From: Zhengella sedimenti
GTDB lineage: Bacteria > Pseudomonadota > Alphaproteobacteria > Rhizobiales > Rhizobiaceae
NCBI RefSeq assembly: GCF_046506625.1
Contig: NZ_JBKFFP010000002.1
Span: forward strand, 248,001-312,000
DNA: 64,000 bases
Direction: 5' to 3'
Below the pieces are notes generated by a model, which saw only the letters and a list, made by a program, of their open reading frames with translations, was not told the origin of the DNA and searched no databases. The first letter of the stretch is position 1; each line of letters starts with the position of its first letter. Shown piece by piece: positions 44,913 to 52,619 of the stretch. The position numbers and the translations under genes are program-made.

Positions 44913-44976
44913 AAGATGCGAATTGCAAGGGGGGCCTGCCCGGCACCGGCCCGGACGAGATTTCCCGTTGCCTGAC

Positions 44977-46884
44977 CTACTTGCCGCCGGAGTCTTCGGC
45001 GCCGTCTTCGGGCGGCGTTTCCACCGTGCTCATGTCGGCGGCTTCGCCTTCCGGCGTCTCGCCGGGAACACGGAAGACCTGTCCCGGCCAGATGCGGTCG
45101 GGATCGGCGATCTGTTCCTGGTTGGCCAGATAGATGGTGGAATAGCGCACGCCGCGTCCGTAGACCCGGCGCGAGATCTGCCACAGCGTGTCGCCGCGGC
45201 GGATGATGACCGAGCCCTGCGTGGCCTCAAGCGCCGGTGCGGTGGCTGTCATGGCTTGCGAAGCGCTGACCTGGCCGGAGTCCTGCTGCCCGCCTCCGGC
45301 ATTGGCAAGCTGCCCGCCGGGTTGACCTTCCGATCCGGCCGCGCCTGCGGCCTGGCCCGTCGCCGGCGTTTGCGTGGCCGCTGCACCGGCCGCTGCGCCA
45401 TCGCCGCCCTGCGCGGGCCCGGCAGGCGTTGCGCCCCCGGCGCTGTCCGGCGATGCCGTCTGCTGGCGCGGTTCGGTTTCCCGGGGCGCAGCCGGCGCGA
45501 CAGCGGCAATGGCCTCGCCCTCGGAACGCTGGAAGGGAACGGCGGCGCGGGCGATCACGTCGGCATTGTTGGCGGCCAGCAGGTCGGCGCGCACGATATA
45601 GTCGCCAACGGGCAGGTCGCGGGTCGCCTCGACAAGGAAACGCCCGCCATCGGTGACCGGCGCATCGCCCAGAAGGATGTCATTGGCATAGACGCGTACA
45701 CGCTCGCCGCCCGAGGCCGCTCCGGCAACGAAGATCCGGCGCCCCTCGATCTCGACAGCCTCGACGAGCACGGAGGGCTTGCCGGCAGCACTGGCGGGGG
45801 CTGAAACGGGCGGGGTTTGCGCTGGCTCCGCAGCCGCATCGCCGCCATCCGTTCCCGGCGTGGCGGTTTCCCGTCCGGCAGCAGGATCGGCCATGGCGGT
45901 CTCGACGCCCGCTTCAGGCTGCTCCACGCCTGAGGGCTCACCGGCCGCGACGGCCGGAGCGGTCTCCTGACCTGACGGAGCAGCCACATCCTCGTTTGCC
46001 TCATCCGCCTTACCGGCGGCGGCGGTAGCGGCCCCGGCATCGCCAGCCGGCGCGGTCTCAGCGCCTTCACTGGCCTCACCGGAAGCAGCGGGAACGCCAC
46101 CGGAGGACCCGGATTCCGGCGCGGCGGCAGCCTCACCGGCCGGCGCTCCATCCGTTTGCCCTGTGCCTTCGGCGGCGGGCGCGGCATTGTCCTGCGGCGC
46201 GGGTGCTCCGCCCTGCCCCGTGGCCGGTGCGCCGGCAGGTGTTCCGGAAGGTGTGTCGGCAGGCGCGGGCGTGGTGATGAGGCGGCTCGGCTTGCCCGGT
46301 TCCTCGACAAGGGCCAGCACCTGGCCATCGGCGGTCTCGGGCACGGCGACAATGGCCGTTTCCAGCGACGTGGCCGCGCGGCCGTCGGTCTCGGTGGCGC
46401 GCAGGACAAGCTGGTAGTCGCCGGGTTTCAGCGGTTCATCGAGTACGATGGCGAAGTCGCCCGAAAGGGTCGCCTTCGTCTCGCCGAGCTTGCGGGTACC
46501 GGAGATCAGTTCGACACCGGCTTCCGCGCCGGCCGAACCCGCCACCACGAGCGAGCCGTCCGGTTCCACCCGGACGATGCCGAAGGAAGGCGTGACGACC
46601 TGCGGCGCTGCCGCCATATCCCGGGCTGGCTGTTGCGCGGCGCTTTCCGGTGCCGCCGCCGGCGCCGTGGTGCCCGGCGCCTGCGAGGATGAGGCATCGC
46701 CCGTTCCGGCTTCGGGCGTTGCTGGTGCCGCCTCCGTCTGCCGGCCGGCGACCGCCGCCGGTTCGCCACCGCCTGGCTGCCCGGGCTGGCTGAAGGGGCT
46801 GTATCCGGCCATATACGCAATGGCAGCGGCAAGAACCACCGCCACCGCCACGCCTGCCCACTGAATGACCTTGACCGGAATCAT
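44977..46884 (-). CDS. LysM peptidoglycan-binding domain-containing protein
   Basis: A 635-residue envelope protein. It begins with one transmembrane helix (VIQWAGVAVAVVLAAAIAYM), then a long Ala/Pro/Gly/Glu-rich region of low complexity (about residues 35-90 and 215-390) interrupted by beta-rich Ig-like segments (GIVRVEPDGSLVVAGSAGAE, VLVEAVEIEGRRIFVAGAAS), and ends with a LysM domain (VIIRRGDTLWQISRRVYGRG and YLANQEQIADPDRIWPGQ). Proteins of this layout are common next to the LOG gene in rhizobia. The role is probably cell-wall attachment; the low-complexity stretch is likely a flexible spacer. Confidence 0.85.
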   Translation of the reverse strand: MIPVKVIQWAGVAVAVVLAAAIAYMAGYSPFSQPGQPGGGEPAAVAGRQTEAAPATPEAGTGDASSSQAPGTTAPAAAPESAAQQPARDMAAAPQVVTPSFGIVRVEPDGSLVVAGSAGAEAGVELISGTRKLGETKATLSGDFAIVLDEPLKPGDYQLVLRATETDGRAATSLETAIVAVPETADGQVLALVEEPGKPSRLITTPAPADTPSGTPAGAPATGQGGAPAPQDNAAPAAEGTGQTDGAPAGEAAAAPESGSSGGVPAASGEASEGAETAPAGDAGAATAAAGKADEANEDVAAPSGQETAPAVAAGEPSGVEQPEAGVETAMADPAAGRETATPGTDGGDAAAEPAQTPPVSAPASAAGKPSVLVEAVEIEGRRIFVAGAASGGERVRVYANDILLGDAPVTDGGRFLVEATRDLPVGDYIVRADLLAANNADVIARAAVPFQRSEGEAIAAVAPAAPRETEPRQQTASPDSAGGATPAGPAQGGDGAAAGAAATQTPATGQAAGAAGSEGQPGGQLANAGGGQQDSGQVSASQAMTATAPALEATQGSVIIRRGDTLWQISRRVYGRGVRYSTIYLANQEQIADPDRIWPGQVFRVPGETPEGEAADMSTVETPPEDGAEDSGGK

Positions 46885-47011
46885 GTCCGCAACACCCTTG
46901 TCATCATCTGTCGCGCCCTTTTAGACCCAATCGGCCGAGGTCTCAAGAAACCCGGGGGTTGGCGCCTTCCGCACTCTTGACCCCATGCCCCGCCAAGGAC
47001 AAAACAAGGCC

Positions 47012-47620
47012 ATGACCACGATCTCTTCCATTTGCGTTTATTGCGGTTCTTCCGACGGAGCCAGAGAAATTTACCGCGAGGCGGGCTTCCAGCTTGGCCA
47101 GGCCATCGCGGAAGCGGGCCTGAGGCTCGTCTATGGCGGCGGCACGCGCGGCATCATGGGCGCCGTCGCCGAAGGCGCCATCGCCCATGGCGGCAAGGTG
47201 ACAGGCATCATCCCGCGCTTCCTGATGCGCAAGGAAGCGCCGGAAGCCGCCGGCGAAAACCTCGACGAACTGGTCGTCACGGAGACCATGCACGAGCGCA
47301 AGCATGCCCTGTTCCAGCGGTCCGGTGCCTTCGTCGCCATGCCCGGCGGCATCGGAACCGTCGAGGAAATCGTCGAGATGATGACCTGGGCGCAACTGGG
47401 CCATCACACCAAGCCGATGGTTTTCGGCAATATCGGCGGCTATTGGGGCCCGATGTTGGAGATGATGGACCACATGATGAGCGAAGGCTTCATCCACACG
47501 GCGAACCGGGTGAAGCCGCTCGTGATCGACGAGGTGGGCGCCATCGTTCCGGCCATCCTCAAGGCGGCCGGGGAAGCGGAGAAACCGGCCGGCGAACCGG
47601 CCGTCATCGAACGCATGTGA
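47012..47620 (+). CDS. LOG family protein (TIGR00730), putative nucleoside 5'-monophosphate phosphoribohydrolase
   Basis: A 202-residue Rossmann-fold protein of the LONELY GUY/TIGR00730 family, which removes ribose 5-phosphate from cytokinin nucleotides or purine/pyrimidine nucleotides. Motifs: SICVYCGSSDGA at the start, VYGGGTRGIMGAVA, ETMHERKHALFQRSGAFVA (conserved R and K) and AMPGGIGTVEEIVE, the diagnostic PGGxGTxxE. The physiological substrate in this organism is unknown. I start at ATG 47012 (MTTISSICVYCGS); an ATG at 46985 is also in frame. Confidence 0.9.
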   Translation: MTTISSICVYCGSSDGAREIYREAGFQLGQAIAEAGLRLVYGGGTRGIMGAVAEGAIAHGGKVTGIIPRFLMRKEAPEAAGENLDELVVTETMHERKHALFQRSGAFVAMPGGIGTVEEIVEMMTWAQLGHHTKPMVFGNIGGYWGPMLEMMDHMMSEGFIHTANRVKPLVIDEVGAIVPAILKAAGEAEKPAGEPAVIERM

Positions 47621-47628
47621 GCCAGGAC

Positions 47629-47644
47629 GGCCGCCGCGGCGGCC
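47629..47644 (+). terminator. 16-bp perfect palindrome after the LOG gene
   Basis: GGCCGC-CGCG-GCGGCC lies 9 bp beyond the stop codon. As RNA it gives a 6-bp GC stem with a 4-nt loop. No T-run follows, so a terminator function is uncertain. Confidence 0.35.
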
Positions 47645-47675
47645 TTCAGGTCCAGCCAGAACCGGGAGCCGACTG

Positions 47676-49223
47676 ATGACCGACACGACAAGGCCGGCGC
47701 TGGAAGTGCGCAATGCGCGCAAGGGCGACATCGACGGCATCATCGCGCTGTGCCGCCGGGTCTATCCGCACGAGACCGCCTATACGCCGGGCATGATCCG
47801 CGGCCACATCAACGCCTTTGCCGAAGGCCAGTTCGTGGCGCTCTACGAGGGCGTCGTGGTCGGCTATGCGGCGTCGCTCATCCTGCGCGAGTCGCGGGTG
47901 ATGCGTCCGCACAGCTGGACGGAAGTGACGGGCGGCGGCTATGCCAGCCAGCATTTCGCCGGCGGCGACTGGCTCTATGGCATCGAGGTGATGGTGCATC
48001 CCGACTACCGGCGCCTGCGCATCGGCAAGCGGCTCTACCAGGCGCGCGAACGGCTGGCCACCGAACTGGGGCTCAAGGGCATCGCCTTTGGCGGGCGCAT
48101 CCCGGGCTTTGCGCGCCGGCGCAAGCATTATCCCGATCCGCAGGCCTATGTGGAAGCGGTGATGGCAGGCGACATCCGCGACAGCGTGATGAGCTTCCAG
48201 ATGCGCGCCGGCTTCGAGCCGGTCATGGCGCTGGCCAACTACAATGGCGACGACAAGCCGTCGGGCGGCCACGCGGTGCTGATGGTCTGGCGCAATCCCT
48301 ATCTGCATGCCTCCATCGAGAACCAGCCGGTGACACGGGCCAATCCGGAAGTGGTGCGCGTGGCCACGGTGCAGATGCAGGCGCGCACCCTGTCGGTCAC
48401 GGACGAATTCTACAAGGCGGTGGACTATTTCGTCACCGTGGCGTCGGATTACGGTGCGGATTTCGTCGTCTTCCCGGAATATTTCTCGCTGCAACTGCTC
48501 TCGGTGGAAGAGGAGGAACTGGCGCCCGAACCGGCGATCCGGCGCGCCGCCGAACATACCGAAACACTGGTGGAACGGATGCGCCAGATGGCCATCCAGC
48601 GGGCGATCAACATCATCGGCGGCTCGCATCCGGTGTGCGGCGCCGACGGGGAAATCCGCAATGTCTGCCATGTCTTCCTGCGCGACGGGTCCGTGCATGT
48701 GCGCGACAAGATCCACCCCACCCCGGACGAGCGCGAGGCCTGGAACGTGCAGGGCGGCGACGGCGTGGATGTGATCGAGACCGATTGCGGACCGGTGGGC
48801 GTGATGATCTGCTACGACTCGGAATTCCCGGAGATCGCAAGGCGCCTGACCGACCAGGGCGCGCGCATCCTGTTCGTGCCCTTCAACACCGATACCCGCC
48901 ACGGCTACCTGCGGGTGCGCTATTGCTGCCAGGCCCGCGCCATCGAAAACCAGAGCTATGTCGTGACGTCGGGCATGGTGGGCAACCTGGACAATGTCTC
49001 CAATCTCGACATCCAGTATGCCCAGTCGGCCGTCTTCACGCCCTGCGACTTCCCCTTCGCGCGCGACGGCATCGCGGCGGAGGCGAGCGAGAACGTGGAG
49101 ATGATCACCGTGGCGGACCTCAATCTCGCCACCGTGCAATGGGCACGCGCCCAGGGCTCGGTGCGCAACCTGCGCGACCGCCGCTTCGACCTCTACCGCA
49201 CGCGCTGGTCCGACGGCGGCTGA
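47676..49223 (+). CDS. GNAT acetyltransferase-carbon-nitrogen hydrolase fusion
   Basis: A 515-residue fusion. Residues about 10-205 form a GNAT domain (RNARKGDIDGIIALCRRVYP, VMVHPDYRRLRIGKRLYQAR). Residues about 225-510 form a nitrilase-superfamily hydrolase with the Glu-Lys-Cys triad: Glu in FVVFPEYFSL, Lys in VRDKIHPTPDE and Cys in GVMICYDSEFPEIARRL. Such proteins are widespread in proteobacteria but their substrate is not known; an amidase that also acetylates an amine is one possibility. The start follows AGCCGACT-type sequence without a strong ribosome-binding site. It converges on rarD. Confidence 0.88.
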   Translation: MTDTTRPALEVRNARKGDIDGIIALCRRVYPHETAYTPGMIRGHINAFAEGQFVALYEGVVVGYAASLILRESRVMRPHSWTEVTGGGYASQHFAGGDWLYGIEVMVHPDYRRLRIGKRLYQARERLATELGLKGIAFGGRIPGFARRRKHYPDPQAYVEAVMAGDIRDSVMSFQMRAGFEPVMALANYNGDDKPSGGHAVLMVWRNPYLHASIENQPVTRANPEVVRVATVQMQARTLSVTDEFYKAVDYFVTVASDYGADFVVFPEYFSLQLLSVEEEELAPEPAIRRAAEHTETLVERMRQMAIQRAINIIGGSHPVCGADGEIRNVCHVFLRDGSVHVRDKIHPTPDEREAWNVQGGDGVDVIETDCGPVGVMICYDSEFPEIARRLTDQGARILFVPFNTDTRHGYLRVRYCCQARAIENQSYVVTSGMVGNLDNVSNLDIQYAQSAVFTPCDFPFARDGIAAEASENVEMITVADLNLATVQWARAQGSVRNLRDRRFDLYRTRWSDGG

Positions 49224-49248
49224 CAGGGCCGCCCTCGCCCCTGTCCGT

Positions 49249-50196
49249 TCAGGTCTTCTGGCCCGGCTCCACGTCGGGAAGCCGCGCACGGGCGCGCCGC
49301 GCGTCGGAGGCCATGGACCAGCTGTAGACCACCAGCGCTGCCCAGATGAAGCCGAAGGCAATGAGCCGGGTGACGTCGAAGGGCTCGCGAAAGACAAAGA
49401 CCGCGATGACGAAGATCATCGACGGCGCGATGTACTGCATGATGCCGATGGTCGACAGGCGCAGGAGCTTGGCGCCATTGGCATAGGAAATGAGCGGCAC
49501 GGCGGTGACGAGGCCCGTGCCCGCCAGCAGGGCCATGCCGGCCCAGCCGCCGGCGGCGAAATGGTTTTCGCCGATGGCTGTCAGGTAAAGCAGATAGCCG
49601 AGCGCGAAGGGCGAGAGGATCAGCACTTCCAGCAGGAAGCCCTGGTTCGGCCCGATCGGTAGGGTCTTGCGGAAAAAGGCGTAGAAGCCCCAGGAGACGC
49701 ACAGCGCCAGCGAGACCCATGGAAGCCCGCCCGCCTCGACGGTCAGGATGGCGACGGCGATCACGGCCAGCGCGATGGCCGTCCACTGGGCGCGGCTCAG
49801 CTTCTCCTTCAGGAGCGTGGCTGCAAGCAGCACCGAGAACAGCGGATTGATGTAGTAGCCGAGCGCCGTTTCCACGGTGCGTCCATTACCCACCGCCCAG
49901 ACATAGATGCCCCAGTTGAAGGAGACGATGGCCGCGGTCAGCATGGCCATGCGGATCATGGCCCAGGAATTCAGCGCCGTCTTCAGGTCCGCCGTGCGGC
50001 GCAGCACGACGAGCACGAGTCCGGCCACGGGAACCGACCACAGGATGCGGTGAACCACGACTTCAGCCGCCGGCACATCGGACAGCGCCTTCATGTAGAA
50101 GGGCAGCAGGCCCCACATGAGATAGGCTGCCAGCGCGAACAGGAAGCCTTGCAGCGTGTCCCGGTTTTCCGCCTGCGGCGCGGTCTCGTCAGCCAT
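49249..50196 (-). CDS. rarD: EamA family transporter RarD
   Basis: A 315-residue drug/metabolite transporter superfamily member with ten hydrophobic helices and the RarD-type features GFLFALAAYLMWGLLPFYMK, VVVHRILWSVPVAG and LGYYINPLFSVLLAATLLKE. RarD was named for a chloramphenicol-sensitivity link in Pseudomonas; the substrate is unknown. The start at 50196 (MADETAPQAENRD) removes a 79-codon upstream extension that is intergenic. A short inverted repeat CATCGC/GCGATG (50229-50249 region) lies ahead of it. Confidence 0.88.
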   Translation of the reverse strand: MADETAPQAENRDTLQGFLFALAAYLMWGLLPFYMKALSDVPAAEVVVHRILWSVPVAGLVLVVLRRTADLKTALNSWAMIRMAMLTAAIVSFNWGIYVWAVGNGRTVETALGYYINPLFSVLLAATLLKEKLSRAQWTAIALAVIAVAILTVEAGGLPWVSLALCVSWGFYAFFRKTLPIGPNQGFLLEVLILSPFALGYLLYLTAIGENHFAAGGWAGMALLAGTGLVTAVPLISYANGAKLLRLSTIGIMQYIAPSMIFVIAVFVFREPFDVTRLIAFGFIWAALVVYSWSMASDARRARARLPDVEPGQKT

Positions 50197-50315
50197 GGAT
50201 GACCCTCCAGGGCCGCTCCATCGCACAGGCCGGGCGATGCGACCAGCAAGAAAAGCTGATGGGTGAAGTGAAGCGCGTTGATGCGGCGCGGCGGGGCGAG
50301 AACGCGGCCGGCGGC

Positions 50316-51932
50316 CTACTCCGCCGCCATCAGCCCTGCCAGTTCGCGGTTCTTCATCAGCTTGTAGACGATGGAATCCATCAGTGCCTGGAAAGAGGCG
50401 TCGATGATGTTGTCGGAAACGCCGACGGTCCACCAGCGCGCGTCGGTCGCGTCGGTCGATTCGATCAGCACGCGGGTGATGGCCTCGGTGCCGCCATTGA
50501 GGATACGCACCTTGTAGTCGGCCAGTTCGAGGTCGCCGATCTCGTCCTGGAAGCGGCCGAGATCCTTGCGCAGCGCAATGTCGAGCGCGTTGACCGGACC
50601 GTGGCCTTCCGCCACCGACATCTTCTCCTCGCCATCCACCTCGACGCGGACGATGGCCTCCGACACTGTCTTCAACTGGCCGTTGGCGTCGAAGCGGCGC
50701 TCGACCATGCAGCGGAAGCTTTCCACCTTGAAGAAATGCGGCACCTCGCCCAGCGTGCGCCGCGCCAGCAGTTCGAAAGACGCGTCCGCTCCCTCGTAGG
50801 AATAGCCCTGGGCCTCGCGCTCCTTGACCAGCGAGATCAGCGTGTCGAGGCGCGGGTCGTCCTTGGCCACGGCGATGCCACGGCGCTTCAACTCGTTGAT
50901 GAAATTCGATTTTCCGCCCTGGTCGGAAACCATGACCTTGCGCGTGTTGCCCACCGTTTCCGGCGGCACGTGCTCATAGGTCTGCGGCTCCTTCAAAAGC
51001 GCGGAAGCGTGGATGCCGGCCTTGGTGGCGAAGGCCGACGCGCCGACATAGGGCAATTGCGGGTCCGGCGCGCGGTTCAGCAATTCATCGAAGCTGCGCG
51101 ACAGGCGCGTGATGCCGGCAAGCGCTTCCGCCGTCACGCCGGTCTCGAAGCGGTCCGCATAGGCGGGTTTCAGCATCAGCGTGGGAATGATGGCAATGAG
51201 GTTCGCATTGCCGCAGCGCTCGCCGATGCCGTTCAGCGTGCCCTGCACCTGGCGGCAGCCGGCCTCGATGGCGGCCAGCGAATTGGCCACCGCCTGGCCG
51301 GTGTCGTCATGGGCGTGGATGCCGAGACGCTCGCCCGGCACGCCGGCGGCGATCACCGCCCGCACGATTTCGCCGATCTCGGCCGGCAGCGTGCCGCCAT
51401 TGGTGTCGCACAGCACGATCCAGCGCGCGCCCGCGTCACAAGCGGTTTTCGCGCAGGCCAGCGCATAGTCCGGATTGGCCTTGTAGCCGTCGAAGAAATG
51501 CTCGCAATCGACCATGGCCTCCTTGCCGGCGGCGATGGTCGCCTCGACGGAGGCGGCGATGCATTCCAGGTTTTCCGCGTTGGTACAGCCGAGCGCCACG
51601 CGCACGTGGTAGTCCCAGCTCTTGGCCACGAAGCAGACGGCATCGGACGCCGACTGGACGAGGGCTGCCAGGCCCGGATCGTTCGAGGCGGAGACGCCGG
51701 CGCGCTTGGTCATGCCGAAGGCGACGAATTTCGCGGACCGGGTTCGCTTCTTCGCGAAGAAGGCCGTGTCGGTGGGGTTGGCGCCGGGATAGCCGCCTTC
51801 GACGTAGTCGATACCGAATTCGTCGAGCATCTTCGCGATGGCGATCTTGTCCTCGACCGAGAAATCGACGCCCGGTGTCTGCTGCCCGTCGCGCAATGTC
51901 GTGTCGAAAAGATGGATGCGTTCTCTTGTCAT
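50316..51932 (-). CDS. cimA: Citramalate synthase
   Basis: CimA condenses pyruvate and acetyl-CoA to (R)-citramalate, giving a threonine-independent route to 2-oxobutyrate for isoleucine. The 538-residue enzyme has the LeuA/CimA-family TIM-barrel motifs LFDTTLRDGQQTPGVDFSVE and LGIHAHDDTGQAVANSL, GERCGNANL, and a C-terminal regulatory LeuA-dimer-like domain (about 400-530). The family can be confused with 2-isopropylmalate or homocitrate synthase, but the GxDFS and TPG motifs and the length fit the citramalate type. The start at MTRERIHLFD follows a small membrane protein by 13 bp. Confidence 0.9.
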   Translation of the reverse strand: MTRERIHLFDTTLRDGQQTPGVDFSVEDKIAIAKMLDEFGIDYVEGGYPGANPTDTAFFAKKRTRSAKFVAFGMTKRAGVSASNDPGLAALVQSASDAVCFVAKSWDYHVRVALGCTNAENLECIAASVEATIAAGKEAMVDCEHFFDGYKANPDYALACAKTACDAGARWIVLCDTNGGTLPAEIGEIVRAVIAAGVPGERLGIHAHDDTGQAVANSLAAIEAGCRQVQGTLNGIGERCGNANLIAIIPTLMLKPAYADRFETGVTAEALAGITRLSRSFDELLNRAPDPQLPYVGASAFATKAGIHASALLKEPQTYEHVPPETVGNTRKVMVSDQGGKSNFINELKRRGIAVAKDDPRLDTLISLVKEREAQGYSYEGADASFELLARRTLGEVPHFFKVESFRCMVERRFDANGQLKTVSEAIVRVEVDGEEKMSVAEGHGPVNALDIALRKDLGRFQDEIGDLELADYKVRILNGGTEAITRVLIESTDATDARWWTVGVSDNIIDASFQALMDSIVYKLMKNRELAGLMAAE

Positions 51933-51945
51933 GCTGCCTGCCCCC

Positions 51946-52074
51946 TCACCCGAATACGCCCGCATACCACAGAACGGCCGCCGTGATCACCACCACGAGA
52001 ATGCCCTTGGCGACGAGGCCGTAGAGAAGCCACTTCGGCAGGGCGGTGGCCTTTTTCTGCTCATCTGTCGGCAT
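51946..52074 (-). CDS. Small membrane protein, 42 residues
   Basis: MPTDEQKKATALPKWLLYGL begins this 42-residue product, which then has one hydrophobic helix (about residues 18-38: LVAKGILVVVITAAVLWYA) and ends GVFG. It is not related to any family I can name, though similar short proteins are common ahead of cimA-type genes in rhizobia by my recollection. AAGGAG lies 10 nt upstream of the ATG, which decides the start. It overlaps the end of the GFA gene by 14 bp and precedes cimA by 13 bp, so all three are likely one transcript. Confidence 0.6.
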   Translation of the reverse strand: MPTDEQKKATALPKWLLYGLVAKGILVVVITAAVLWYAGVFG

Positions 52075-52540
52075 GGGGAGGCCACTCCTTGGTGTCATGG
52101 TCGGGATGCTGGAGGTTCGTGAGCGTGTCGAGAAACGGCGCGGCCCCGATATCGTCCAGGGTGGCGCGTTGCGGCAAGTCCGGCACGGCGTCGCACCAGG
52201 GCCGCTTGCCCTCCACGCCATAAGCGATGGTGGGCGCAACGGCGTCGGGATCGTCGAAGGCGATGACGGTCAGCGCCAGTCCGTCCGGCGCATCATAGGC
52301 AAGCGGCGTGCCGCAGGCGGCGCAGAAGCCGCGCCTGGCGGCGGAAGACGACCGGAACCAGGCCGGTGCCCCGCGGGTCCATTCGACCGGCTTTTCGCCC
52401 GGCCCGACCAGGGCAAGAAACGGCGCGGCCGAAGCCTTCTGGCACATGCGGCAATGACAGACTGACGAGGTACCGGGGTTTCCGGTGACGCGGAAGCGCA
52501 CCGCGCCGCACTGGCAACCGCCGGAAAGGGATCGTGTCAT
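52061..52540 (-). CDS. GFA family protein (glutathione-dependent formaldehyde-activating fold)
   Basis: A 159-residue zinc protein of the GFA/CENP-V family. Zinc cysteines are visible in GGCQCGAVRF, VCHCRMCQKASAAPF and GFCAACGTPL (C-x-C, C-x-C-x2-C, C-x2-C). Enzyme activity in formaldehyde detoxification is known only for some members, and the specific reaction here is unknown. The start is at 52540 (MTRSLSGGCQCG). Confidence 0.9.
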   Translation of the reverse strand: MTRSLSGGCQCGAVRFRVTGNPGTSSVCHCRMCQKASAAPFLALVGPGEKPVEWTRGAPAWFRSSSAARRGFCAACGTPLAYDAPDGLALTVIAFDDPDAVAPTIAYGVEGKRPWCDAVPDLPQRATLDDIGAAPFLDTLTNLQHPDHDTKEWPPHADR

Positions 52541-52619
52541 GGATGCTTGCCCTTTCGAAGCCGTGGCGGACGGGTGCCGTCCCTCCCCCTCGAGTGGGAG
52601 GGATTGGCGCGCCTCGCCC

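Noticed and set aside
50229..50249. CATCGC/GCGATG inverted repeat as a cimA terminator
   Set aside because: Six-base stem with a 9-nt loop and no T-run; it lies closer to rarD than to cimA's stop codon.
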